Source of the DNA: Paragonimus westermani
Taxonomy: Eukaryota; Platyhelminthes; Trematoda; Plagiorchiida; Troglotrematidae
Length of the DNA stretch: 64,000 nt
Reading direction: 5' to 3'
Assembly (NCBI GenBank): GCA_008508345.1
Contig: QNGE01001682.1
Coordinates: 1-64,000, forward strand
Of the stretch, positions 35,035-45,797 are shown piece by piece (position 1 is the first letter of the stretch; each line of letters opens with the position of its first letter). The position numbers and the translations under genes were made by a program. Below the pieces are notes generated by a model. The model ran no database searches. It worked only from the letters and a program-made list of their open reading frames with translations, and had not been told where the DNA came from.

Positions 35035-36725
35035 TATCAAGGATTGGATTGTGTTTTCCATTTACTGTATGCTTGTTACACATCAGTATCATTCGTCGAT
35101 GTACTGTTGCGGACGATAATGACACTGAGGTGCACGTATCCAGGCGATGAACTACGTCTGCTGTTTGCTGTCTTGCTTTTTACTGGGCAACATCCCCACT
35201 TTGCTCATATTCACTGAGGCCGTGTCCATCGGACGTTGCGTCCAACATTGTGCGCCCGACATTAGCTTACATGGACCATATGCCTGCGTTGTAGTTGACT
35301 AACTGACTTCGGTGGACTGCTTTGCATGTCTGTTATTGGCCCATCCGCTGCACTTATGGAGCTTGTCTGTGGTTGATTAAATAAGACGAGGTGCTAGCCT
35401 GTCATGATGTGCGTCGTGTTGATGTGTTGGTAAAATGATTAAAAGTGACCAAGCGTTTGAGGTAACGAATGCAACTACGTTTTTAGATGCACTTCCGGCT
35501 GTTTAATCAGGCTGCATTTCGTTTTCTGTGCTACGTAGACGGTTAGGTCGATCACATGGATGTAAATAGGTTCAGCTGACTTACGCTCCATCTGTCGGAT
35601 TTCGAAACCAGTCTTCGGTCGGACCTCAACGAGTTTCTGAACAGCACAATCGTGAAACTCAATTGTTTTTTTTGTTACAGTCGCGTATCGACCGCGGCAG
35701 TGGACTGCTTCGTGATGATATACAAGCTGTGAGTTACAGCCGAGGATGTCATAAGCCCTAACTTAGCAGACAACTACGGGGTATCAAAACGTCGAACTAA
35801 ATGTGAACATAATGGTAAATTGTTCAATGAAAGAAGTCAGAGGTTCGTGAAGAACAGACAATCCGTGTACGAAATGAACAGACAGACGGAATCAATTTTA
35901 TAATCATTCCGGTATCGAACATCAACAGATGTCACTCTGACAGGTCTCACAATAACAGTTGCAATTAACTTTGGTGTGGGTGTATCAGTTTCATACGGAA
36001 CGAAAGAGCTTCACTTCCGTAAGACTGCGTGAACCTGGTGTACGGGTTAATTGTTTGGATCAATTCGACTTTCTCTTCACATTTTCTGACAAAGTCGATA
36101 GAACGGGGTGTATATGGATTGTTGCAATGCCAGCGAAGTCCTCTGGGATAATTTAGGTTTTAGAGGTCGGTCGGTTCGCTCGAAGCGAAGCGTTCAGCCA
36201 ATCTCCGACCGATCATCCACCAGACTTCCCTATTTTTGGCTGCATCACACAGCCAGCAGTTCCTTTTGCCTCCAGTTGTGCCTAGCTTAGGTCCCAGCTT
36301 GTTTATTCGACCTAATTTCACAGCTAATTGGGATGGCAACTTGAGTATCCACATCTTTATGGTAACCTCAATCTAAATGTTCAACATGCCAATTACTGCA
36401 GAAACCCGTCATTCTGCCGTTTGTCAGCTAAGTCGCGCCTCGCGTGATTGTTAACCCATTTATTCCAGCTAATCCCACAGCCAATTGAGATGACTTGAGC
36501 ATACACGGAATCGCTCACATAAGTAGGCCTACTTGATGTAATCGCCAGTCCACAAAACTTAACAGTCATGCATTCCGTTGGTACGCCAGACGAAACTGAC
36601 CACCACCCTACCATGAGCTCAACGGACATTCCAACTAGGGCAATCTGACTGCTTTGACAGCTCAACGCTCAGTCGTTTATGTGGGCTACATTGCCGAGCT
36701 AGATGGGCAACTTGTCTATCGAGCT
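35035..36725. other. no recognisable gene
   Basis: Short frames only. Some self-similar wording occurs near 36300-36500 (cagctaatt/cagctaatcc, cttgagtat/cttgagcat), too weak to name. Confidence 0.4.
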
Positions 36726-37479
36726 GGGGAGTGGATCATGTGTGTGTGTTCATGTGTGCGACTTTCTCTGCCACCTCATCGTGGTGGTCAGGTCCGTGTG
36801 CTGTTTTGATTCAGCGGACTATGCTGACTAGGACGTCATTCCTTGCAGGTTAAGCCATGTCATATTGGCCAAAAGGGAGCAGCCCGACTAAAGGCAGATG
36901 CGCTCGTTGTGGATGATGCAGATGTGTTGTGGTTTTGTTCAGCTGGATGTTCATTCTTGCCTGGTCTGGTTCTGTTGTTGTGACTTGTTTGTCTCTGCAG
37001 TAGTATTGGTCTTATTGTTTAACTTTTTAGGTGCATGGCTATCGAGCCTGTGCATAGCTAGTGCTATTCGGTCAGTGCTGGTGGTTGAGGTTGTTGCGGT
37101 TGTTTGTTCATGTATGTGCCGCCCACTCCCTTGTAGTACGGGATTTTGAGCCAAATGGTTTAGTTGAAGGTCCTAATCACTCTCCTATCAAGGTCTGAGC
37201 GTCCTGTCAGTGTCCGAAGCCCATGCACATCATGAGCATAGCGTAAGCCAAATACCATTCTGTATCGGCCGTCACGCAGGATAAACCAGGTCGCCCTGTC
37301 TACTGTTTGCGGCAGGGTGTATAGGCGAGGATATGCTACTACCAAACCCTTCCCCCCTCTCCTAATGATCCTGCCAGTACGAATCCCGAAGCAGACAATG
37401 CTCTCTGGAGTCTCAGTAACACGTCGATCAACGTGAGACTCCCCAGGAAGTAGGACGCTTTCCGTTGGGACATGAAATG

Positions 37480-38330
37480 CGCGCACGCTACTGGATGGTT
37501 GCAACAATACAGAAACACTGGAACGGCGAACCATACTGATCGCTGTGGAGCTGAGCTGGCATGGAATCGACGTAGTACCCTTAACAGGGACAAGGCCTGC
37601 AGATTGAGGTAAGCCCGAAAAGCAGGTGCTGGGTACACCTTCTACTTTGTAGGTTTCCCGGCAGACTGTGCTCAGGAGCATTGTGTCTGTTTCGCAGTCG
37701 CTGATCTCATCAGTGCTTTGATGATGGGCGAACTGCACAGCATGAACTTTCGAATCCTGTTCATACGCCTGAGACTCGGTCGAGGTAAGTGTACCAGATT
37801 TGTTAATGTTCATGATCCAACTGTGTCACACTGATGATAATAAGGACCACTTCTATGACCAGCTGTTTGTCACAATCCTATCGGCACCGGTAAATGACCA
37901 ACTTTTTGCTCGGAGTGACTTAAACACGGGTCGCGCGCGACTCAGTAGCCTGGCGGGGGATTCTCGGAAGCTGCGGCATTGGCTTAGTCAACGAGGACGG
38001 TGATCATCTGCTCCGCGTGTTTGGTACTCACGAGCTGGCTATCACAAACCTTCGATTCCAGCTGGCTGCGAGCAGCATCACGAGATGAAAGCACCAGCGT
38101 AGCGGTCACCATCATTTGTTTGAACGCGTGATTGTGTGACAGCGCGACGCTCGCGAATTGCGTATCACGCGAGTGATTGCGGCGCTGAATGTAGTACAGA
38201 TCATAGGCTGGTCAGCACCAGGTTGTTTATTCACGCATGCAAGCTTGTTTATTGTAGATCATCCGGACAACGACAGAAGTTGGATGTCAGACGACTGAAA
38301 AAATGTGAAATGAGGGCTGCCTTCTAACGT
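37480..38330 (+). pseudogene. RTE-like endonuclease domain
   Basis: Near 37480-37610 the frame reads WNARTLLD, then RRTILIAVELSWHGIDVVPL, which corresponds to WNVRTLLD and the ALVARELxxYxIDIAALSETR line with the catalytic Glu lost. 37810-38000 gives DNKDHFYDQLFVTILSAPVN and SDLNTGRARLSSLAGDS, equivalent to DKDxFYxQLxxxLxxxPxxD and GDFNAxxG (eroded). 38136-38327 gives CGAECSTDHRLVSTRLFI, the family's terminal RGAxxxSDHxLVxxKL line containing the catalytic His. The order is right and the element is inactive. Confidence 0.7.
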
Positions 38331-38412
38331 GCCGTTGCTGCTCGTATCCAAAACGCTGCCGTATCCATTACCCATGAGGGTGTGTTAAAACTTCAAGAAA
38401 CAAATAACGGCA

Positions 38413-39910
38413 GTGGCCGCCGAGACGATCGGTTTTGGATGCCAGAAACGTCCGAACTGGTTCCATAACAATACAGCTGTCTTTAATTTTTCACCAGAGG
38501 AGATTTCGGCGTTTTCCGCCTTCATAGTGGACCCGGACAATGAAGACAAACGAGCGACATTCCAGAGTGTTCGTCGTCAACTAGCCGAATGCGTTCGCGG
38601 ACTCAACGACGACTGTTGGAGGAAGCAAGGTGGGCGGATACAGAGCTGCGTCGATCCCTGACAACGCAATGGGCTCTGCAATTTCCTTAAGGCGATTCTC
38701 GGTCCACCCGTCCAGTCTACGAAAGCGCTGAATGACGTGGATACTGGCCGTTCGTGCACCCAGCCGGAGGACGTCATGAAAATCTAGTACAAACACTTCA
38801 GTAGTCTACTAAACCGTTATGCTACCTTTGACTGGGTGACCATGAACAACTTGCCCCAACAGGCCATCAGATCTTTACTTGCTCTCTCCCGGGATTTGCC
38901 AGAAGGGCAGAGAGCGATCAGACAACTGCAGAATAGAAAAGCTGCAAGCAAGGCGAGTGTGGAAAGTGAACTCTTGAAGAATAGTGGACCGTTGCTGGAC
39001 CGCACTCTGCCCCAGCTGGTTCCCTTTATCTGGGATCAGGAAGATTTATCGAGATTTCAAGGATGCCGTGATAGTACCTTTGTTTAAAGGTAAGGGTAGC
39101 AAGCAATGCCCCGACAAGTATCAGGTCATTAGTCTACTGAGCTTCGCTGGCAAGACGCTTGCGAGAGTGCTCCTAAATGGGCTCAGTTGGAACGTTTTGG
39201 AAGCCATTGTTCCCGAGGAGCAATGTGGATTCCTGGGGAGTCGGTGTACGATCGGCGTAGTGTTTGCTTCTTGACGGCTACAGGAGAAGTGCCGAGAACG
39301 CAAGCAACTCATGTATGCCCTCTTCGTGGACTTCATCAGGGCGTTTGATTCCGTGAGCGGCGAGGCGTTATGGACGGTGCTTGGTGGGTTTGGATGTCCA
39401 GGTAAGTTCGCCAGTCTGATTAGAATGTTGCATGTGGACATGAAGGCGAAGGTACAGTCGTGCGGATCTACTTCTAATGATTCAGACATTGTCACTGATG
39501 TGAAGTAAGGCTGTGTCCTGGCCCCAGCCCTATTTAGTTTGTATTTGACTGCCATGGTAACAGTTTCTTTTCAGGACTAGGTGGAGGAGAGGGTTAAAGA
39601 TGGGTACCAGACGGATTTCTACCTGCTAAATGTCCGGCGTTTTGTCGCCCCAACCCGATTACATACCTCAACGATGCGCATGCTTCTGTTCGCAGATGAC
39701 AGCGCGCTGCTCGCACACAGCGAAGGCAAATTACAACAATTGGCCACGGCTTTCGCGACCGTGGTGCCCAAGGTTGGATTGGATATTGCCACAGGTGAGA
39801 CATTTTATTTTTTCATCTTTCTCCTGGTGGAGGTGATGTTCCTGCACCTACGGCTGAAATTCGCATCAGTGGAGAAGCTGTCGACAGCTGCGCAGACTTC
39901 TGCCATTTAG
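38413..39910 (+). pseudogene. RTE-like reverse transcriptase
   Basis: Collinear frames: HFSSLLNRYATFDW and NLPQQAIRSLLALSRDLPEG (38790-38910), IRQLQNRKAASKA, FIWDQEDLSRFQG then AVIVPLFKGKGSKQCPDKYQ and VISLLSFAGKTLARVLLNGL (39040-39190), PEEQCGFLGSRCTIGVVF, YALFVDFIRAFDSVSGEALW (39311-39370, motif A with Asp intact), GCVLAPALFSLYL (motif B, near 39510-39550 after a stop) and LFADDSALLAHSEGKLQQLA (39686-39745, catalytic box). Four or more frame breaks. These are the blocks of RTE-type RTs that include the GVKQGCVLAP line. Confidence 0.8.
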
Positions 39911-40650
39911 GTGACAATTTGTCCACAGGTCTCTACGCGGACCGCGAGTTACGAGCTCGAACGTCTTGAAGGATGTGTCTGGGGGAACCATAGCCTGAAG
40001 ACGGCCGCTGAACTCTGTGTCTACCACTCATTGGTGCCGTCTATATTGCTGCACAGCAGTGAGACGTGGACATTGTATCAGCGGAACGTGAGCTATCCGA
40101 ACCTCTTTCATCGGCAGTGTCTGAGGCGTATCTTGGGTGTTCGGTGGTCGGACATGGTTCTGAACACTGAGGTGCTGCGGCGAGCGGACATGGACGGAGT
40201 GGAGGTGATGCTGAACCAGCTTCGTTGGCTAGATCACGTATATCAGATGGGCGATGATCGTATTCTCAAACAGCTGCTGTACGGGCAGGTGAAACCGTGT
40301 AAGTGAAATGTTGGTGGTCCAAAGCGGAGATACCAGGATGTTGTGCAGGCAATTCTTTCGTGTTGTAACTTCGATTTTAGATGTTGGGAAGACTTGGCGT
40401 TGAATTGGTCAGTCTGTAGAAATAGAATCCAGACGGGCGTCCTCAAGTTCAGTGAGAAACAATCGCTGAATGGTGAGCGGAAGCGCGCGATGCGCAAGGA
40501 AACTGTCGGTGCCGTAGGTCGCGGTGACATGACTATATGGCGTTGCGATGTGTGTGTGGCCGCAAATGCGTTGGTGTTTGGAATTAGTAGGTCACCATGT
40601 ACCCATAGTACACCATCGGCCAAAAGACGAGTACGTTGGGACCAATAGGT
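39911..40650 (+). pseudogene. RTE-like RT thumb and C-terminal zinc-finger-like end
   Basis: 39911-40306 is open for 131 codons: VYHSLVPSILLHSSETWTLY, LFHRQCLRRILGVRWSDM, VLRRADMDGVEVMLNQLRW and DRILKQLLYGQ. This is the SETWTLY...RCLRxILxxxWxDxxxNxEVLxRA line of this group. After a stop, 40320-40640 continues with RYQDVVQAILSCCNFDFRCW, then KRAMRKETVGAVG and WRCDVC, resembling the family's C-terminal RYKDxLKxxLxxCxI, E-K-R...R and C2H2-like CxxC end. The His pair of the finger is not preserved. Confidence 0.65.
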
Positions 40651-40654
40651 TGTA

Positions 40655-42720
40655 TCCGTTATATCCACTTTTTTCTTGTTCACATTAACGACTGCCGTTG
40701 TTTGGAACTCACCAGCTCCCCTTTTCAGAAACCTGGATGTCTGGGGTGTACCTTTCCTTTTCTTCAACATTTCTGGTGTACTGTACGGTGGATGTTTTGT
40801 TTGTTTTCTCTCAGTCCAACATTGCATTCCAATTTTACTCCATATCATCTCTTGAGTGAAGTAACAAGCCACTTGCGACAATGGTTAATCGCAGGCGTCC
40901 TTTGTATTCCGAACCAGATGCTGCCAACCGTGTTCATGTGACACGGACGCACTGACTTATGGGAATTGTTGTGCGCGCTTGGATCAACCAGGATATTACT
41001 CAAAGCTAATGCAGTACGTGCCCACTCACATCCTTAGCTATCAGGATTGTATTATTCTGTGTCATAGTTTTAACGAACTGGAAATATAACAGACCACAAC
41101 GTATGTTAATAGCTAGGTAATTCTCGTGTTTCTTAATGTGCTAGTGGTCGGGTGACAACACGTACACTTTTGGATGGGATCCGGTCTGCAGGGTACGCTG
41201 CGCATCTCATGGATCCATTTCACCTGGTGGTCATTGCTTGGTTCCTTCGGCTCTAAAATGCTTCCGCTGTTCAACAAGACTGCTCGGCTACCTCTTCTTA
41301 AATGACCTTGAGCCATAGTTTTTTCTCCCATTTTCTATGAACAACCTGTGACTTGACAGCCCTACTATGCGGTCTGTTACCGGTCTCGGTCATTTCACTG
41401 CTGTGGACTACAAACCGCGAAAGGGCAGTGAGTTGAACATCCTTTGCAGCGGCTATGTGAGAAGTTCACCTTTTGAGATCATTTCCAAAGACGAACTGGG
41501 CGTCTCAGTCACCATCAGCTGGACAAAGTGGCTTGATGAGCCAGTAAATACGTGTAAGCACGCGTTTGTCATAGTTTACATCGGCCCTCCCATCTTTCGC
41601 ATTTCTCTTTAGGCTGTATCCAATCTGTCTATGATCTCACTTAAGGGGTGTCAATTGTATTTTCGAGGAGTCTCAACTGATTACCTTACTGAAGTTAATT
41701 GAGGATTAGTATGAGCTGGATGGTACAGCTTGCTCATTATATCTGAGCAAAAGATGTCTTGCTGGATCTATTTTTAGAGTAGAACGTTGTGTCCATCAGA
41801 TGCTTGTCGATGGAATCCTTCAATGGTGGGACTAAACAGACGGCAACCACATACATTTAGGTAAGTGCAGTGGTTAATGTGAGTTGGTTCTCATAAGAAT
41901 GGTCAAGTTGTCAGAACTGCTAACATACATCATACAGATACCTATGGACGTAGTCGATTGAAGGCACCTTAGACAAGGTTTCAAATATGTGCCATTCTTT
42001 AGAAAATTTGTCGATACTCTAGTATATGGCCACATGCCGTATGGTGTCACTGCACCTAATTAGAGCACGCCAGCGTCTGATCAAAAATGAATGAAAGCAA
42101 ACTAAACGGGATGTCTGTTGGACTAGTAGGTTGTAATTAGTATCAACTATCGGTGTGTTCCGGTTGCTGGTCGTAATATTGGTGGTTTCCCTGGACAGCG
42201 TGAAAAGCGCTAACTTGTGACTGTAGCTCAGCGTTATGCTATTATGGTTTGATCATTTCTGTTGTGTAGCTGGTGCGGTTGTTACCGACACACTCGCTTT
42301 GTAAACGTGTTCAGGAAAATTCAAATCTTGATACAAAGGAAGTTATGCAATGTTTATGAGCCGTAATAATGTGACGGTAGTGGTAGCAGTGGGTTAACCG
42401 GAGTTGGGAATGCGTATGGTGTGTTGGACATATCTTGCAAAGAGATGGAATCGTCGATTCGAACGGCATATTCCTGTCAGGTTTACTTTCGCCTTTGTTA
42501 ACTATGAAGTTCTCATTCTATCCTTTGAGCTCTGGTGCCTCAAAGTTTTGTGAATTTAATGGATGATTCCTGAATGCTATGCACGCAACGCCCTGCCAGT
42601 TATTGTTTATGGATTTCACGTTGTTGATCGACTTTGCAGTCACTTTCCTGGGCCGATGAAGTAGAAATCTGGTGAAAAATTGCTTGATTTTTCTGTGCAC
42701 TACAATCCCTAACCTCAGGT
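40655..42720. other. no recognisable gene
   Basis: An 81-codon + frame at 41367-41612 has a protein-like composition (SPFEIISKDELGVSVTISWT) with an acceptor-like ttgcag at 41448-41453 and a GTAAAT after GAGCCA, but no family is recognised. Whether it is an upstream exon of the prominin-like gene could not be decided. The rest is AT-rich. Confidence 0.35.
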
Positions 42721-42724
42721 AAGA

Positions 42725-42853
42725 TTGATAAACAGATTGGGAATAACACAACGTTACGAGCAAGTTGTAATACTCTACGTTTCAACCACCTCGGGTGGCC
42801 TTCCTCAGGAGTGTTGTTACTCCTAACGTGTTGTTCTCAATCTGTTTATCAAT
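42725..42853 (-). ncRNA. hammerhead ribozyme-like structure with long stem I
   Basis: Minus strand: CTGAGGA, one A, a 7-pair stem II GGCCACC/GGTGGTT with loop CGA, then GAAACG (about 42807-42779). The flanks form a long inverted repeat: TTGATAAACAGATTG on the 5' side (from 42853) is the exact complement of CAATCTGTTTATCAA at the 3' side (about 42724-42738), and further pairing (AACAACACGT with ACGTTGTGTT) extends towards the core. A CGTA before ACGTTGTGTT offers a U16.1-H17 site with a three-pair stem III to ACG. Position 7 is G, which the CUGANGA consensus allows. Orientation agrees with the Penelope-like element at 43130-45071. Confidence 0.55.
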
Positions 42854-43003
42854 AACATGTTAAACACGACGCCCAAACTATTCAACTTCATTCGTACTAA
42901 ATTTGGTGCGGATATCCTACAACTCAAGTAAGATTTTTAACATTTTAATATTTGAGAAACAATTGGTTCCCTCGATCAGTTTGAACAAAGCAGATAGAAC
43001 ATG

Positions 43004-43050
43004 AAAACTAGTAGATGCAAGCATTTCGTATTGACTCATCAGTACCAAAC
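43004..43050 (-). ncRNA. hammerhead ribozyme, type I, Penelope-associated
   Basis: On the minus strand the catalytic core is complete: CTGATGA (43042-43036), two-pair stem II GT-CAAT-AC, GAAA (43027-43024), stem III ATGC-TT-GCAT (43024-43015), then C at 43014 as the cleavage residue. Stem I forms between TTGGTA just 5' of the core (43048-43043) and TACTAG just 3' of the cleavage position (43013-43008): six pairs, two of them G:U. The known hammerhead requirements (CUGANGA, GAAA, U16.1-H17) are all met. It lies about 90 bases downstream of the stop of the Penelope-like ORF on the same strand, where such elements are known to carry hammerheads. Confidence 0.75.
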
Positions 43051-43129
43051 TTACAATAACACGGGTGGGCTTTTTTTAAAACAATCGATTTGAGGGGTGG
43101 AAAATCAATAAGCGAGTTAGGATAAGACA

Positions 43130-45071
43130 TTAAGTCCAGGGAAGGGTCAGGTTCACGAACAGTTGTTTCTGAACACAAAGAGCTGGTTTGAGTCGATTAA
43201 TTGCAACTGCTTCAGGAAACCGTAAGAATCTCGGGTTGGAATGGCGCAACAGGATTTTGAATGCACAAGATGGATCGGTAGCATGACCTGTGGTCAAGAC
43301 GTGTCTAGCGACTGAGGAAACTGGCTGTTTATGCGTTTCAGAAACATTACCATTCTCCGGTAACACGGACTTCTGTACCCATTTAGGTAAATGTTCCTTC
43401 ATTCTGGAGATCAAGCATCTCTCGGTTCTGCCTATGTAACTTTCTCCGCAGTTACATACAAATTGGTAAACACAATGTGAAGTGGCGCCGATAGGCTGAT
43501 CTCCTTTGATTGAAGGCACTGGTAGTTTCTGAGTCCGAGCGATTACACGGAGTTCAGCTGCATTAAATGTTCGTTTAATTGAATTTCTTAATCGCTGTGA
43601 TGTTTGCTGCATGACATAATCACCCTTAAAAGGTAGCTCTATATAGACTCTCTTTTTCTCTACAGTGACCACCTTTTCGGATGGTAATTTTGGTCTACTG
43701 TGCCTATCTATGAAACTTCTGGGGTAACCATTTGATTGTAGGACAGACGTAATCAGATCTAGTTCCTCCGCGAGGCTGTCGGGCGTACAGATTCGCCTTG
43801 CTCGTGTGAAGAGAGTATTTACTAGTGCTCGTTTGTGTTGGATCGGTGTGAAGCTGCTAAAGTTTAGGTATTGACCTGACCATGTGGGTTTCCTATACAC
43901 GGTTCTTCTAACCGAGCCATCTTCCCGACGACTTATTAGGATATCTAGAAATGGCAGGCAGTTGCCGACCTCAAATTCACAAGTGACCTTTAGATTAGGA
44001 TGGCAACTATTTAGACGTTGCACCAGGTTATCTATCATCTGTTTAGATCGACTGAAAATTAAGGTGTCATCGACGTAACGCTTGTAATATGACAAGTTTT
44101 CTATCTCGGTAGCTAGCTGTTGCTCAATTTTCAGCATGAAAAAGTCTGCTATGATGGGACCTAGTGGACTTCCCATGGCTACTCCGTCTATTTGACAGTA
44201 GGACTGTTCAAGGAAACGAAAACTGACATTCTCAGTACAGAGCAGCAAAGTTTCCTTCAATATGTCGGTGGGAAGTGGCAACGAAATGTGACTCATTTCA
44301 ACGAGTTCACAGATGTAGTCAATCGTTTCATGCAGTGATACATTTGTGAAAAGTGACTGAACATCCATCGAGTACATCAGTTCATTGGCAAGATTGATTC
44401 TGTCCAGGCCACTTATCAATTCAAAGGAATCTTCAATGGAGTATTTCTGAAATTTCTGTTTTACTGGGGTTAGAATAGTGACCAGCCAGCGTGCTAATTT
44501 GTGGTAAGGTGAGTCTGTCATTGCCAAAATTGGCCTAAGTGGCATCCCAGATTTGTGTCTTTGGTAGGCCGTAAAGTTGAGGTGTTGACGATCTGCACGG
44601 TTTAAGAGACTTATACGTTACTTCAATAATCCGCAACTGCAAGAGCAGCTGAAGATGTCGTCCTTTGCGGTCCTCTATTTCGCCAATGTTGTCCACTCTC
44701 TCTATTCGTCGAAACTTCGTTTGATCATCCAATATTGATAACATCTTCTGTACATACTCATCCTTGTCTAGAATGACGGCCCCAGAACCCTTATCAGGCT
44801 TAAGTATAACCACGTTTTTCGACTTGAGTTCTCTTAACGATTACAGGTGTTGCCTCGTGATAGCACACCGACTATTAATTGGAGTCCTGATAAAACCATA
44901 AGCTATATCGGTGAACTTAGTCTTTAACCGACCTAGATTGTCAGCACTAGTTAGTCGAAGATCAGATAACTGATCAATAAGATTCTCAAACTGGGCTTCA
45001 ACACAAATACGATCAACCTTATATGATGGTATTTTATAATCAAGACCCAAGGCTAGTTGCAACGAATCCAA
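43130..45071 (-). mobile_element. Penelope-like retroelement, RT and GIY-YIG endonuclease
   Basis: The best preserved element in the window. The 471-codon frame (44545-43130) has SMDVQSLFTNV (residues 59-69, motif A), CQIDGVAMGSPLGPIIADFF (117-136, motif B), RYVDDTLIF (156-164, catalytic box), FLDILISR, and a GIY-YIG endonuclease with CVYQFVCNCGESYIG (358-372), Arg381 and Glu384-His385, VARHVLTTGHATDPS, and FPEAVAINRLKPALC at the end with the metal-site Glu at about 445. N-terminal parts continue upstream: 44813-44535 (VILKPDKGSGAVILDKDEYV, LYGLPKT) and 45071-44841 (FENLIDQLSDLRLTS). One frameshift near 44540 and one in-frame stop at about 44841 separate them. It sits antisense, about 520 bases before the first recognised prominin-like exon. 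Confidence 0.9.
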
Positions 45072-45591
45072 ATGCCTACAGCAGTAGCTCGCGATAAATT
45101 GAGATCGAATTGCCGTCGCTCGGAGTGATCAATTCTGTGTGTGCTGTGATACGTCGAGTTAGCTTGGCGTATCACTTTGAACATTCCGGTATGATCGTTT
45201 AATCGTTTTATTTCTGATGAGAATCATGGCTAATAAAATGCGTTTGTTGGGGATTCAGAGCTAATCCCAGATGATAAATCACTCGTTCCAACGTGTTTTT
45301 ATTACACATACGTGGATTTTTATAAGCGGACTATACTGGCAATCTGTACATCGTCTATAAAAAGCGTTCGTTGTTTGATGAGGCAGAGCGTCAGAAAACT
45401 GGGGCATTTGGATGGTGAATGACTACGGAATGAGTCACACACCCCTTTCCGTACGTCTCACTTCTGAAGACTGAATGTTTTGGGCATACTTATGTCGTTA
45501 TTCTTGTTTTTCATGGGGAACATTTCTGATAATTACAATAAACACCGTGTCCGTCTGTCGCTCGTGCATTTCTCGTTTTCTTTTTTACCAG

Positions 45592-45797
45592 GTCGTCGTA
45601 TCTTATGTCGGATTTGGCGTATGTGTGGTACTTGGACTTCTTTTCGCAATCCTCATGCCTTTGGGTGGTCTCGTTTTTTGTTGCGCACGATGTTGTGGAA
45701 AATGTGGTGGTCGTGTACAGTTAATGGACTCAAAGAAAGATCCGTGTAAACGGACTGCCTACACTATCTTTGTATTGCTGATTGTGACCATACAACT
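45592..45797 (+). CDS. prominin-like exon: membrane span 1 end, Cys-rich loop, span 2 start
   Basis: 206 bases, starting in phase 0 after the acceptor ttttttaccag and ending in phase 2 before GTGAGT. The translation contains VVVSYVGFGVCVVLGLLFAI then LMPLGGLVFCCARCCGKCGG, the prominin signature: a membrane span with xxxGLLFxxLMPLxGxxFCxCRCCxxCGG. Lys/Arg residues and the start of the second span (YTIFVLLIVTIQ) follow. The Cys-rich CCARCCGKCGG motif is typical of the first cytoplasmic loop. The open frame reaches further upstream to 45475, but a strong acceptor and loss of similarity place the start at 45592. Confidence 0.85.

Larger units (their letters stand above)
36730..40650 (+). mobile_element. 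RTE-like LINE (TWNVRTLLD type), near full length, inactive
   Basis: A single + strand element with leader (36760-37470), endonuclease (37480-38330), RT (38400-39910), thumb (39911-40306) and a C-terminal zinc-finger-like end (about 40320-40650). The leader wording ctatgctgactagg...ttaagccatgtcat recurs at 61456, where a second copy starts. All domains are present, but stops and frameshifts are scattered throughout. Long open frames on the opposite strand (37160-37813 and 40243-40881) are antisense shadows. Confidence 0.75.

Noticed and set aside
37160..37813. 217-codon open frame on the minus strand
   Set aside because: It is antisense to the leader and endonuclease start of the RTE-like element, whose + strand motifs (WNARTLLD, VELSWHGIDVVPL) are collinear with the rest of that element.
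40243..40881. 212-codon open frame on the minus strand
   Set aside because: Antisense to the RTE-like C-terminal region read on +; no domain of its own.
45218..45240. CTGATGAGAATC on the + strand as a hammerhead core at the 5' end of the Penelope-like element
   Set aside because: No GAAA follows at a suitable distance and it is on the wrong strand for the element.
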